A DNA stretch of 64,000 nucleotides from Diphasiastrum complanatum. Its lineage: Eukaryota > Streptophyta > Lycopodiopsida > Lycopodiales > Lycopodiaceae. Within the stretch, counting starts at the first letter, position 1, and each line of letters begins with the position of its first letter. Below, piece by piece: positions 21,422-32,074 of the stretch. The position numbers were made by a program, and so were the translations under genes. The notes below the pieces were generated by a model. That model searched no databases and was not told where the DNA came from. It saw nothing but the letters and a program-made list of their open reading frames with translations. Location of the stretch: the NCBI GenBank assembly GCA_029204225.1, contig CM055110.1, forward strand, positions 44,656,749 to 44,720,748. Reading direction: 5' to 3'.

Positions 21422-24342
21422 AATAGAAAGCATGCCTTTCTTGGCAGTTCCACAAGTCAGAACAAAGAGTGCATAAGGATAGAAAAGGGCTTGCAACTCA
21501 AATGCCAAGTTTCTATTTATAGCATGCACTACAAATAACTTGAGCATGATCCCAATGATTATCTTCAAATTTCAATATTGAAATTTGAAATCTAATAATA
21601 GATCATATTTGCAGACTTTTGTTTTCCATAGGAGTCTAAGACCATAACATTTCAGCTGTATGCAACAAACATGATCTGGAGAAACTATGAAGCAAAAATA
21701 AATTACGAGGCTGCACAAGCACTGCCGCATAAGAAAATTCAAATTTTTTTAGCAATCTGGACACTAATTCGTTATTCAAATCGCCAGCATTCCAAAACTT
21801 GAAAATGAGTTCATGGCACTTTCAAGCTTGTCAATCCAAGTCTTCTATCAAAAGATTTTGAAGGTCAAAGTTTGGTCGTGTTTCTGTGCATCTATGCTCT
21901 CCACATTAGGGGAATTGTGAGGTATTCTTTTCTGGAATACAAGCTTTGACTTTTCTCTCTCAATTTTAACTTCCTCTTGCTTGAGGATTGTTGTTCTATG
22001 ACTCTCCACTATTTTCCAGATTTGAAAGTGTTTAATGTTCTTGATTGTTAGCATCTTAGAGTCAGCCCAATAGCATTTGAAATCACCTACATGTTACACG
22101 TCCTAGATGACCATGCCTCCATCTATGGATTTATTCGTGGTACGTTCTTGGAGCCAATCCCTACTAGTTCTAGATGGCATTTGTGGTCTATGCAATTTTA
22201 ACACTGTCAAAATTACACGTGATTTTGAGTTTTAACTCTGAAATGAGATGTAAAAGGGGCCTCAAACCATCCGCCCATCATTTTCAAAATCAAGCATTTC
22301 GTAACAAATAATAACTCTCATAGTTTCTAGCATATCAAAGGAGAAATTCACTTCCATCCTCCTAGATTCGAACTTTCATGAATAAAATTGAAGATTGTTT
22401 GTACCACTTACCCTAAGCTCATACTTTTCAAACACAAAACTCTACCATCCTTCAAGTTTCACTAAACTTGCAAATTTAATTGTTGCATCACCCAACCAAA
22501 AATCACAATCCCAAAAAAGGAGATTCATAATCTATCTAGAAACACCAATCTAATGAATAAATGCACAATGTAACAGTATTAATGTTCATTCTAAGCATGG
22601 TTGCCGGCAAACATTTGAGTTTGCAAAAGTGTTTGCAAGCTTGCCCCACAAGGGAAGAAGAGGGGAGGGGGTCATCTTTGCCCTAAAACAAATCCTAATT
22701 TTGAGAGAAGTGATTTATCATAGAAACCTGAATGGAAACTTGCAGTTCACCAAAATTGTTCAAGATGTGCATCAAAATTACAAAGTCTCTTTACTGGTTT
22801 TGTACATTAAAATTGACTCAGAAAGTTGTACTCAATTTGTACATTGAACCACCAACAAATACGTTTGGCAAATGCATCAGCCACAAAAGACATTCGCAAT
22901 AATTCTAAGAGCCAATGCAATTATAGCTAGTGGTGGTTTATAGTGATTAAATCACAGAAAACCCTGTCAAACAATATTGTGAAATTCTTACATTGCATAA
23001 GGAACTCACCTAGCAAACCCAAAATCGGCGATTTTGAGAACTGCACTCTCATTATTTGTTGACAAAAGTAGATTCTGCAGCAAAAAAGTCTCTGTAAAGT
23101 AAATACTTCTACGTGCACAGAAAAGGTTGGATTTGTCATGGAAAATGTAGAGAGAAGAGAGATCAGCGAGGAAAAGGACAAAGCATGGTTAGTGGTAAGG
23201 CAACATTTACTGAAATTTTTGCATGTAAAATGAATACTATGAGCGCCTACCTGAGGCTTTAAGTCTCTGTGTATCAAATTATTCGCACGCAATGCTTGCA
23301 AACCAGATCCTTCACAAAGCCCATACAACAGCAAAATCTATTCAGAGGTTGCAAACAGTGACATTATCTATAGATAATAACCATTAGCTTGCAAACCGGA
23401 TCCTTCACAAAACCCCATACAAAGCTTGTAAAACCACAGCCAGAAACTTGAAATAGATAAGAAGCTTCTCAGAAGCCCATCACACATGGTAATCCTTTTG
23501 AACCCTCGTTGTGTTCTGCAAATACAGACTTTTAGTTTATAATTTTGTACTATTGATCATTGTTAGAACAGCTACTGATATGCATTTCAGAGCTCGCATA
23601 GCAGTTCTGCAGCTATAGTTGGGCTCTTTCTTCTTAATACTTGAAGAGCATCGTTGCACCATAAACACTGACTACATAGCAACCGAATATCCAACTTCAA
23701 ATAACATTACAAGAAAACTAGCTCCACGAAGTAGAGAGATGTATACCCAATTGGCGCATGAAATGTTTAGCAACCTCCTCTGAGACTTTTCCACGTTGTT
23801 GAATGTAGGTTGCCAAATCACCTCCTGCACAGTACTCCAACACAAGATATAATCGGTTTGGTTCCTGCATTGGACGATCATAACACCAGTCTTAGCTAAC
23901 ACTTAGACCTAGAGAGAACTGTAACCCTAAAAAATCATTAAAATATATTCACGGTTTATTTACAAGCAACAGCATGTATACCATCTAAGACAAGAAGAAT
24001 TATCATATAGTCAAAGGCTATAAAAAATCATATCTGATCTCAAAATGATCATTTGGTTACTGGATTAAACTAAGCCATACCCATACAGAAAAGCTTTACC
24101 TCAACAATATCGTGCAGCCGTATGATGTTGGGATGGTCTGTTTTCCGTAGTATCGCGATTTCAGATAATAAATTCTCCTGGAGTTTTGTATTCAGTCTTT
24201 CTGTGGCAATCTCCTTGATAGCAACTTCATGCCTCTCAACTCGGTGGACTGCCTTCCATACGACGGCAAACGAGCCCCTGCCGATTTCCTGCAGGGTCAG
24301 ATAGTCTCCTATAACCTTCTGATGATTTCCCTGGTGAGCCAT
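12091..24342 (-). CDS. ATG1: ATG1/ULK-type autophagy protein kinase, 5' part of gene
   Basis: ATG1 is the serine/threonine kinase that starts autophagosome formation together with ATG13, ATG11 and ATG101. Seven exons join in phase on the minus strand: 24342-24100, 23864-23747, 23309-23251, 23074-23010, 20258-20165, 19816-19736 and 12199-12091. They encode 256 residues and no stop is met. Visible motifs are the P-loop GRGSFAVVW (21-29), catalytic lysine K43 in [14 protein letters not shown] (134-141), DFG (157-159) and MAPE (180-183). The catalytic set is complete. All introns are GT-AG. The intron phases are 0,1,0,2,0,0,1. The remaining kinase end and the C-terminal ATG13-binding region (plant ATG1 proteins run to roughly 600-750 residues) are not in the window. 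Intron 6 is 7.5 kb and intron 7 exceeds 12 kb, both occupied by transposons. Confidence 0.93.
12200..12927. other. Intron 6 sequence left of element B
   Basis: No gene is seen. Positions 12780-12927 are purine-rich with repeated GGCAGCCAG/GGAAGG words. The same style resumes at 16605-16680 on the other side of element B, so the insertion split this block. Confidence 0.5.
12928..13326 (-). repeat. 3' LTR of element B
   Basis: About 399 bp, beginning TGTTAGAAAACCGAC and ending CTCTAACA on the plus strand. It matches 16181-16604 closely; the other copy is longer mainly because of small insertions, for example near 16420-16440. Confidence 0.93.
14378..14490. other. Three consecutive stem-loops with compensating stems
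   Basis: Inside element B, three imperfect inverted repeats follow one another. They are 14378-14401 (stem ATTGATT/AATCAAT), 14428-14456 (stem TTGTTGTTT/AAACAACAA) and 14463-14490 (stem TTGTTGATT/AATCAACAA). Loops are 10-11 bases and share the word AAGGCT or ATGGCT. Between the second and third stem, one base pair differs on both sides and stays paired. Confidence 0.75.
16169..16180 (-). promoter_or_regulatory. Primer-binding site of element B
   Basis: TAGTATCAGAGC on the minus strand directly follows the LTR. It is one base different from the initiator tRNA-Met complement. Confidence 0.85.
16181..16604 (-). repeat. 5' LTR of element B
   Basis: 424 bp, paired with 12928-13326 and followed by target duplication AAAGA. 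Confidence 0.93.
16605..19735. other. Intron 6 sequence right of element B
   Basis: About 3 kb of ATG1 intron without recognisable genes or long repeats. Short open frames (for example 16689-17012 and 19236-19529) lack known motifs and codon-like structure. The word CATGCAT recurs around 18490-18590. It ends at the exon 6 donor. Confidence 0.55.
19736..19816 (-). CDS. ATG1: ATG1 exon 6 (residues 194-220)
   Basis: 81 nt, exactly 27 codons, encoding [20 protein letters not shown] and GNSPAQ (kinase helix F). Acceptor CAG, donor GTCTGC. Confidence 0.93.
20165..20258 (-). CDS. ATG1: ATG1 exon 5 (residues 162-193)
   Basis: 94 nt, encoding the activation segment from R162 through [19 protein letters not shown]. 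The threonine and APE positions match ATG1 kinases. Donor GTAGAC. Intron 4 before it is 2.75 kb and contains the MITE-like insertion. Confidence 0.93.
20571..20640. repeat. Left copy of a 70-bp direct repeat flanking the MITE-like element
   Basis: It begins TGTAAAGTCACA and ends CAAATAATCT. It matches 21295-21364 at roughly three quarters of positions. Confidence 0.75.
20648..21287. mobile_element. MITE-like insertion with GC-rich core
   Basis: Ends ATGCCCAG at 20648-20655 and CTGGGCAT at 21280-21287 are inverted. Both are followed inward by repeated AAACGCGTTTC words, so the terminal inverted repeat extends to about 20 bp if a short offset is allowed. There is no transposase. The centre (about 20980-21085) is strongly GC-rich, with runs such as TTGGGGGCGTTGCC and CACCGGGGGCTACCG, in an otherwise AT-rich intron. 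I cannot place it in a known superfamily, and a clean target duplication is not evident. Confidence 0.6.
21295..21364. repeat. Right copy of the 70-bp direct repeat
   Basis: Partner of 20571-20640. Together with the element between them, this gives a spacing of 724 bp. Confidence 0.75.
21375..21418. repeat. (CT)n microsatellite in ATG1 intron 4
   Basis: About 44 bp of uninterrupted CT. Confidence 0.97.
21419..23009. other. ATG1 intron 4, no other feature
   Basis: AT-rich intron sequence between the microsatellite and exon 4. No ORF, repeat or RNA gene is recognised. Confidence 0.6.
23010..23074 (-). CDS. ATG1: ATG1 exon 4 (residues 141-161)
   Basis: 65 nt, encoding [20 protein letters not shown] with the magnesium-binding DFG. 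Donor GTGAGT. It ends in phase 2. Confidence 0.93.
23251..23309 (-). CDS. ATG1: ATG1 exon 3 (residues 121-140)
   Basis: 59 nt, encoding [19 protein letters not shown] with the catalytic HRD. Acceptor AAG, donor GTAGGC. It ends in phase 0. Confidence 0.92.
23747..23864 (-). CDS. ATG1: ATG1 exon 2 (residues 82-120)
   Basis: 118 nt between acceptor CAG and donor GTATAC. It encodes [20 protein letters not shown] and the helix [11 protein letters not shown], which form the hinge and helices D-E of the kinase. It ends in phase 1. Confidence 0.93.
24100..24342 (-). CDS. ATG1: ATG1 exon 1 (residues 1-81)
   Basis: Starts at ATG 24342 ([17 protein letters not shown]). It carries the glycine-rich loop GRGSFAVVW and lysine 43, and ends at DIVE before donor GTAAAG. 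The start fits plant ATG1 proteins, whose kinase domain begins within the first ten to twenty residues. Confidence 0.93.
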
Positions 24343-25130
24343 GATTTTCCACCTTGTGGATTTTTTTCAATTATAAGAAGGGCTAAAGCTCGGTCAATCA
24401 TGTACAACAAATCCTGGAAAGGATGTGAAAAGGGATAATCTTCAACCTTGAAAATAAGCAGAGGGAAGAGGCCGTTCTTTCCTATTTATTTTTGTCTTGT
24501 GGAATCATTTACAATTGCAAACTCATAAACAGAGGCCGTTCTTTCTGGTTTCTTTTCCATTGTCGAATCACCTACAATTGCAAACTCATCAACAGAGGCC
24601 GTTCTTTCTTGTTTCTTGTTTCTTTTTTCCTTGTAGACTCCCCTATAATTGCAAACTCAGGAATCACAGGACTGCTGTTAAATGAGTTAATATCAAGCGA
24701 ATGCTCCGTGTATTCATAGCGAGGGCTTTAACTAAGACCTGCGCAGTGACTTGACACACAAGCACGAATTCCTTCAAAAGAATTAAAAGCTCTGAAGCAC
24801 GGAATAGCGTATGTACGCTTCGCTTTCGGAAGTGTCAAAATCTACCAAAAACGAACGCAAATAAGCCGCAAAGGTTATGCTGGCAGGCGATTTTACAGAC
24901 GCCATCAGTTTCTGAACCATGCCGTCTCAAATTTGAGCCTCTCCATATCTGATCAGACAGCAAGGATCCATGCGCAGGGGCGATCGTCAGCCTGCTTGCT
25001 TGCTTGCTTGCTCGCTCCTTCTCTCGCTTTCACTTAATTTTACGATCCAAAATGCAGAGAGACGAGACGAAAGAAAGAAAAATGAAGAAGACGAAAAATG
25101 GCGGGGTCTCGTCAAATTTTAGTGAGTAGT
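24343..25130 (-). promoter_or_regulatory. ATG1 upstream and probable 5' UTR region
   Basis: Sequence upstream of the ATG1 start on the minus strand. It contains a triplicated 63-bp unit (24468-24660). From about 24900 it is richer in CpG, with a CTTGCTTG run (24997-25016) and AG-rich stretches, as is common around plant transcription starts. I cannot place the transcription start or a 5' UTR intron. Confidence 0.4.
24468..24660. repeat. Three tandem copies of a 63-bp unit
   Basis: Copies start at 24468, 24532 and 24595, each opening with GAGGCCGTTCTTTC and closing with AATTGCAAACTCA. The third copy has an expanded TTTCTTG tract. It lies 126-318 bp upstream of the ATG1 start codon. Confidence 0.92.
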
Positions 25131-27219
25131 ATCAAATATTTTCTATTAAACACGCCATGGAACCCTTGTTCTATGGTCCCAGGTTCGAACCCCCATTCAA
25201 ACCAAGAAGCATTGTCTCAAAATAAAGATGCAAGGGTGAGCTTGGGTTCTTTGCATTTAGACTTGTAACTAAAATTTCTTTGGTCCCAAGTTCAAACCCC
25301 TTTCGAAACAAATACACGTTTCTAAAATAGCTACGATGTGAGGCGGGTGCATGCTCTGAGTAGCCTCAGTTAAACAGTTGTGGAAGATCAACTATGGCTT
25401 TCTCGGTTGAACAGTTGTGGAAGATAGACTATGGCTTTTGACACTAACTAGCATGATATGTTGTCATCTGCCAAAAATTTTCACCCAGTTCTTTTCAATA
25501 TTTAACAGTAGAATCAAAATGCTTACGATAACGTGACGGACTTTTGAATCATCGTGCCAAGTGATAGATTGAAATAGTTTGGGCGCTAGTCTACAAAGAG
25601 TCTCTAGAGGCCAGCCCAAGTCATGTGGTCCAAGGTGCTACTAACATGTATCCAATTAGATATGGGAGGGACACTTTGGATTTGAGTGGAGTAGGAAAGT
25701 ACCTCATGGGAATGGGTGTGGTACATGAGTATTTTTGGCCTTGGAATTTGCATGTTACAAGGGCAAAACAAATTAAGTAAAATGTCCATTGAAAAAGGAC
25801 ACTTGAGAATCACCTTTACTAACTCTTGAGAGTTTTTTATTAGCACCTATGAAATTATGTGGGAAATTAGGGTTTAAGTAACTCTCTCGTAGGGCATTAC
25901 TACATGTCAAATGCTCTCTATAAGAGTAGTAGTACATGTCAAATGCCAAGTTATGGGTATAAATCTTATTATTGATTTTGGTGCATATGTTTGCCTAGAC
26001 TGATCAAGTATTGGCGGGTATCTACTAGGTGTTGGTCAAGTATTATTAGTTTCTCATAGCTATCAAACGTTGATAGAAGACAATTCTTGGAACATGCAAG
26101 TCAATATGTAGATCCTATATTAATGGGTTCTAGTCGAATGACTTCATACACACCTAGCATTGGTTGAAACCCTTCTACATTTTTTGTTTGAAAATTAATG
26201 ATGTATATAATTATGATTCGTTGAAAGTTAAAATCATAGCCTTACAATCTATTTGGAAGCTAGAATGAAAAGAGCCTTTAGACAAGAGGATATGCCCTTC
26301 AAAATTCCAAATTTGATTGGCATATGGAATTGATTCTAACTAAGAATCAAGGACTTGAATAATCATAAAGGTACTAAGTTCATTCTCCAAGATGGTGGTT
26401 CCATTTGCACAATTTGAGATTCTTCACATCATGAAACATTAAGTGGTGGGGTTCAGTCACATTCCCTTCCACATGTAACCATCAAGTATGAACTTTTAAA
26501 AGTGACTTGGAAAGTATTGTAAGTCGCTCTCAATGTGTCTTTGGTGACATTCTTTCATAGTCATAGGTTTCTCTTGTACACAACGATCTAAAACATGAGT
26601 GAGAAAATATTGTGGGCCTTAGGCCAAACTTTGAAGTAGACTCATGTGTGCCTCACATGAAAAATTCCTTTGGCACAAAACTCATCTAGATTGATACACT
26701 TAGAATGGAATGTTCTACTACAATTAAGTGTATTGGTGATCAATTATAACGAGATTGGGATACTTTGAAAACTTTATGTTGTGTTGTACCCCAACATGTC
26801 GAAATCTAACAAATACAATGTTCTTCCCTTACAATCACCTTTGGCTAATCGAAAATAAAAGTCTCAATAGAATTTCAAAATACATGTCAAGATCTGATGG
26901 GTACACAACGTGTCAAATCCCAACATCCAACATGTCAAAGTCATGGCATACAACTTGTGATGCTAAACTGGATGTCAGATTTTGACGTCTATAAGTAAAT
27001 GTCAAATGTCAAATTCATGTCAACGATCCTCTAAGAAACCTAATGGGACATTCGTACTGAGATTCAGACATGTTGGGATTCGGTGGATTGAAATTCCATC
27101 AAATTACGACATTCTATGCCTTATGCGCCTCACACCATCTCATTTTTTGTCCTATTTTGCAAAGATTGCACATGAAGGATCGTAGAGGATTTGTTGTTAA
27201 TTGTTTTGTGAGAGATAGT
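25131..27219. other. Intergenic sequence, no gene recognised
   Basis: AT-rich DNA upstream of ATG1. Small internal repetitions are visible, such as TACATGTCAAATGC at about 25890 and 25930, and GGTCCCAGGTTCGAAC (25176) echoed near 25282. No supported coding frame. Confidence 0.55.
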
Positions 27220-27251
<32 letters not shown>

Positions 27252-27275
27252 GGTGGCGGTGGCGGTGGCGGTGGC

Positions 27276-27310
<35 letters not shown>

Positions 27311-27340
27311 ACGCGCGCGCGCACGCTTGTGTGTTGTGTT
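27220..27340. repeat. Compound microsatellite (TTG, GGT, GCGGTG, TG, CG)
   Basis: Consecutive runs of TTG, GTG, GCGGTG and TG end in a short alternating CACGCGCGCG tract. The frames open here are low-complexity translation only. Confidence 0.95.
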
Positions 27341-28000
27341 AGTGTTTTGTGTGAATGACATAATATGTTTTGTCAATCCAAACAATATTAGTGTGTTATT
27401 ACATCTTCCTATGTTGATTGATGTTCGACATGTCATACTATTAGTTCAACCAACGACTTGCATCAAAATTGATGTTGCAGTCCAGGAATAACGAGAAAAT
27501 AGCATAAAACTTTACATGATGCTTTCTCCCATTGTGTGTCACACCTATAGTATGATGCACTAAACAGTGGACATTCAACTATTTCCAAATATTTGTCCTT
27601 ATATGAAATATAATATTGCGGACACACATAAACTGTTTAGTAGTTGATCCCAAACATGTTGAACATCTCTCATGTTTCTTTTTATATTAATGGCATTACA
27701 CTATCTTTGGGAGAGCAAGTAATGAAAATACAAGGTCTGCAAGTTTTTCCATAGATGAAAATGGTCATTGTGATAATCACTCATTTCTAGTTTCTAGGAT
27801 GATGTTATAATTTGTTGTGATATTAGACTAACACCACATTTCAATCAGTGTCAATTTATGTGTGTATGATAAGTTTAAGAAACCAGTTCCTATTTCAATT
27901 CAAACTCTATAAAAGTTTTAGTTGCATATTGCAAGATTTTGTACAACACTTACAGCCATACTAAAGAGCATAACAATATATAATATTCCTTTCCATCTAG
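27341..28000. other. Anonymous sequence
   Basis: No gene or repeat recognised. Confidence 0.5.
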
Positions 28001-28009
28001 CTTATAAAA

Positions 28010-29337
28010 ATAATTTTGGGATTTTTCCACCTCCATCAACATCGATGGTGATGGAAAGAGAGCCCAAAAATGTGGAAAAAAAATTGGGCCTACATGTCCG
28101 CCCTGATCATTGATGACGCTAGGAAGAGAGCCAATGGAAAAATGCCTCAAAATTTGATTTTAGACCTTTTTGTCTACTTCCATCATCACTCGGCGATGGA
28201 AATTGACTCCCAACATGTGAAGAAATTTAATTTTTTGAGTCTTCCTTTGCACCCCCATCAACATTTGCTCAAAATAAAATTCTTTTCACATTATTTTGGG
28301 TCTATGCCCCCCTTCTTCCCCTTCTCGTGGTCATGCACGACGATGGCCCCAAATTATCTTTCTGAGCTTACTTCCAACCACCATTAGCGTTGATAGGAGT
28401 GGCTCAAAGACCTATAAATATTCTCTAAAGCATTTTTGGGCTTCCTTGTAATTTTTGCACATGTATGCTATTTTTCTTCAAGAAAAATAGACATTGTCTT
28501 TTGCTAATAACTTTTAAACCGAAACTCCAATTTTCGAAAAAATATGATGGATTGACTAGCCATTGTGGTATTTATTTTTTAAGGCATTAAATCTTTAAAA
28601 GTTATATATGTCATTTATGAACTCCAAGCAAAAAATGAGATAAGCTCTCCTTTTAATATAAAAAATAACTAGCATACATGTGCAAACATTACAATGGAGC
28701 CTATAACTGCAAAAGAAAATAGTTTTGAGCCATTGTCCCCGCTCTTATTCGCACGAGTGGGAAAGGAGCCCAAATATGTATGGTTTTTTTTTTGGGGGGG
28801 GGCTCTATTTCCCATCCCCATCATCAATCATGGGGGGTGGGGCGAGAGACCTCAAAAAATGTAAAAATAATAATAATGTCAAGCTTCGCTTTCCACACCC
28901 ATCAAAGTGAAGTCCAAAATCATGTTATTTTTCATATTTGTGAGGCCTATACAAGATACCCAAAATCATGGTTTTGAGACATTTTTTTTGGCTCTTTTCC
29001 TACCTACTTTCAATTTTTTTAAAATTTGCATTCAAAATCTTTATGAATATAGTGATTGTCGAGATGAATAGTTTTCTTTTTTTCAAAAAAAACGTGTTGA
29101 ACTTGCACATATTTACTCCCAAAAGGCTTATCCTCTCTTTGAAAAGTATGGGGCCCAAAAGGAATTTGACTTAAGAATAAAGATAATTTCTCTTTGGACC
29201 CTCAAAGTGCCTTTAATAAGGATAACAAACCAAGAAGACGTAATAACATTTAACTAGATTTGATAATAGTTAAGTTTGGTTAAGACATGGGCCTTGTCTA
29301 TAAATAGGCAATAGACATCAATTATGAAAACCTTTTT
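28010..29337 (+). repeat. Long repeat, copy 1, with hairpin modules and TATA box
   Basis: 28341-29337 aligns with 30945-32074; 28010-28340 holds further diverged modules of the same type. It is built from imperfect hairpins in which a CCCCATCA-like arm faces TGATGGGG, for example 28026-28053, 28372-28402, 28806-28845 and 28891-28914. Most are followed by words like AGAGACC or GAGCCC. Near the right end is CTATAAATAGG (about 29299), a good TATA box. It may be a Copia LTR whose U5 runs to about 29460, with integrase sequence following. It lacks about 80 bp present in copy 2 near 31800-31880. Confidence 0.75.
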
Positions 29338-29469
29338 GCTCATTTCAAATTGAGTGAACCTAGAGAAAGACTTGTTTATTTTTTGAAACAAAAATCAAAA
29401 GCATTTTTCAAGTATTTTAGCAATTCAATTACGAAGCTAAAAAACATACTTCATGGAAGATCAAGGCAA

Positions 29470-30480
29470 TTTGGACTAATGGCGGAAGTGAATGCATCTT
29501 GATTGAATTCAAAGACTATCGTAAAGCAAATAATATTTTGTGACAATACACCAGCTATTCTCCATAGTCGAATAAAGTGGTTGAAATTTTTTTTTGAATT
29601 CTCATCAAAAGTGCAAAAAATATGTTGTTCCATGTATCATTATCGAAGGCCTTTTGGACATAAGCTATCTCAATGGCTTTATACTTACAAAATTGAATCA
29701 CAACCAAGTATTATTCAACATGACACTCGAAGCGTTATCGAGATGTTTGAAACCATCTATCAAAAATATTTTAATTTTTGGTTGTATCACATTCACACAT
29801 ATTTTAGAAGAACTTTAAAAAAGAAACTAGAGGAAACTAGCACTAAGTCAAATTTTGCTGGTTATTACTCTAATAAAAAACTTATGCCTTATAATCCATT
29901 TACTAAGAAGATTGTTGCAAGTAGAGATGTTATTTTTTTTCGACAATCAGTCTTATAATTAGAAGGGAAAAAAAAAAAGCTACAATTGTCAAATCATTGC
30001 ATGATCTTGCACGAATTCCAACTCTATAACAATGAATGATTTGCAAGAAGATGAGTCAATTTAGCCGCAACAACAATCGAAGCAGCCAACTTTTTGAAGA
30101 TCAAGTCAACAAAGATTTATTGATGATGTCTCCTGTTATTTGGTGGAGGAACCAATTGAATATTTAGAACTAGCTTCAAGTCCAAATGTAGATAAGTGGA
30201 AATCTACAATGGATAGAGTATCAATCTCTTAGCAAACATCATACATGGATTGTTGTAAAATTGCCAATTATGGCATATTTGGAAGTTCACCAGATGGATG
30301 TACAAGCAACATTTTTAAATGGTACTGTTGAGAACAACATCTAATCACAAAGCCCTCTATGGGCTAAAAGAGCCATCTCATGAATGATTCCATCAAATTA
30401 ATCAATTCTTTTTGGAACAAGGATCTATACCAAGTTCATCTAGTTATAATGCATAGAACAAATTAATTGATTCATTTTAT
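29470..30480 (+). pseudogene. Copia integrase and RT remnants
   Basis: A decayed plus-strand Copia interior. GGECILIEFKDYRKANNI near 29480 is the integrase catalytic region. 29820-29945 gives NFAGYYSNKKLMPYNPFTKK and ASRDVIFF (integrase C-terminus). 30130-30240 gives the linker with ASSPNVDKWKSTMDRVS. 30270-30320 gives EVHQMDVQATFLNGT, the polymerase start. Many stops and frame changes are present. Gag and protease are missing, so the integrase follows almost directly on the long repeat. Confidence 0.75.
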
Positions 30481-30539
30481 GTTATCATCACATTTCCATA
30501 GCTGAATCGATGGCATTGTAGTCTTCCATGTGATACACG

Positions 30540-30683
30540 TGTAGTACATTGATTATAGCTAAAAAAATTTAAAGTTTTGTCTCTTGTCATTTCAATACCA
30601 AGTAAATAGTGCACTAGTTGAATCCAAAAGAGTTGAAAAATTGTAGATTCCATCCAAGAGGGCTCCAATTTTTCATACTGCAC
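30540..30683 (-). pseudogene. Inverted Copia RT scrap
   Basis: On the minus strand a short frame reads LVHYLLGIEMTRDKTLN, resembling the word after the YVDD box in Copia polymerases. It is opposite in orientation to the Copia remnants on its left, which end 60 bp away, so the two were joined by rearrangement. Confidence 0.45.
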
Positions 30684-30944
30684 CTAAGAGGGTTTCATAT
30701 TTTCATATTTCATTCATAAAGTCTCCATATTCTTACAGTGTCAAAATTACAACCAATGAAATTACAAGGAGAAAATTGGAATGAATGTTATAGTGGATCA
30801 AGCGGGTGATCTCCACCATTCAAACACATTAGATTTGAGTTGAGACAGTCTCCCATTCCTTGCCTCAAAGTCCACACCTAGAATCTTGGAAGGAGCAAGT
30901 TGCCAGTGTTGCCCCCTATTAGTGTTGATGGGGGTGGGCAAAGC

Positions 30945-32074
30945 AACCCCAACAAACAAATTATCTTTTTGAGCTCCCTTCCCACCACCGTTAGCATTGA
31001 TGGGAATGGTTCAAAGACCTATAAATATTCTCTGAAGCATTTTTGGGCTTCCTTGTAATTTTCGCACATGTATGCTATTTTCTTCAAGAAAAATAGACAT
31101 TGTCTTACTATTTTGCTAATAACTTTTAAACAAAAGCTCCAATTTTCAAAATAAATCATGGATTAAATAGCCAATGTGATGTTTATTTTTTAATGCATAA
31201 AATTTTCAAATATGTCATTCGTGAACTCTAAGAAAAAAATGAGACAGGCTCTACTCTTAATAGGAAAAAAAAAACTAGCATGCACGTGCAAACATTGCAG
31301 TGGAGCCTACAACTGCAAAAGAAAATAGTTTCGAGCCTTTGTGCCCGCTCTTATTGGCTCTAGTGTAGTTGGGAAAGGAGCCCAAATATGTACGCTTCAT
31401 TTTTTTTGGGCTTCCCTATTCATCCCCATCATCGATCATGGGGGGTGGGGCGAGAGACCACAAAAAACGTAAAAAAAATTAATGTCGAGTTCACTTTCCA
31501 CACCCATCAACATTGATGTGTGCAAAGTGAAGTCCAAAACCAATCATGTTATTTTTCAAATTTGTGGTGCCTCTTCCTATTCCCATCAATGATTAGGGGC
31601 CTAGACAAGAGACCCAAGATCATGTCTTTGAGAAATGTTTTTGGCTATGTTCCTATCTACTGTCGATCTTTTTATTATTTGCATTCAAAAACTTTATAAA
31701 TATAGTGATTGTCAAGATGAATACTATTCGTTTTTCAAGGAGATGTGTTGAACTTGCACATATTTAGTATTTACTCCCAAAAGGCTTATCCTCTCTTTGG
31801 AAAGTATCTTTTGCAATAATCCAATTTCTTTTTAATACATAGGTGTTCATAAGTGATTTAGAATATCCATTGTAAGCTTTGTGGGGCCCAAAAGGAATTA
31901 TTGGACTTAAGAATAAAGACAATTTTCTCTTTGGACCACTCAAAGTGCCTTTAATAAGGATAACAAACCAAAAGGCTTAACAACAACTAACTAAATTTGA
32001 TTATAGTTAAGTTTGGTTAAGACATGGGCCTTGTCTATAAATAGGCAATAGATATCAGTTTTGAAAACCTTTTG
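30945..32074 (+). repeat. Long repeat, copy 2
   Basis: Direct copy of 28341-29337 with the same TATA region (about 32035). It carries two extra blocks, near 31580-31620 and 31800-31880. It is cut at 32074, just after the TATA box, and passes directly into Copia integrase sequence. Confidence 0.8.

Noticed and set aside
25175-25195. Possible tRNA or SINE B box (GGTTCGAAC)
   Set aside because: No A box, no cloverleaf arms and no terminal tail could be found around it.
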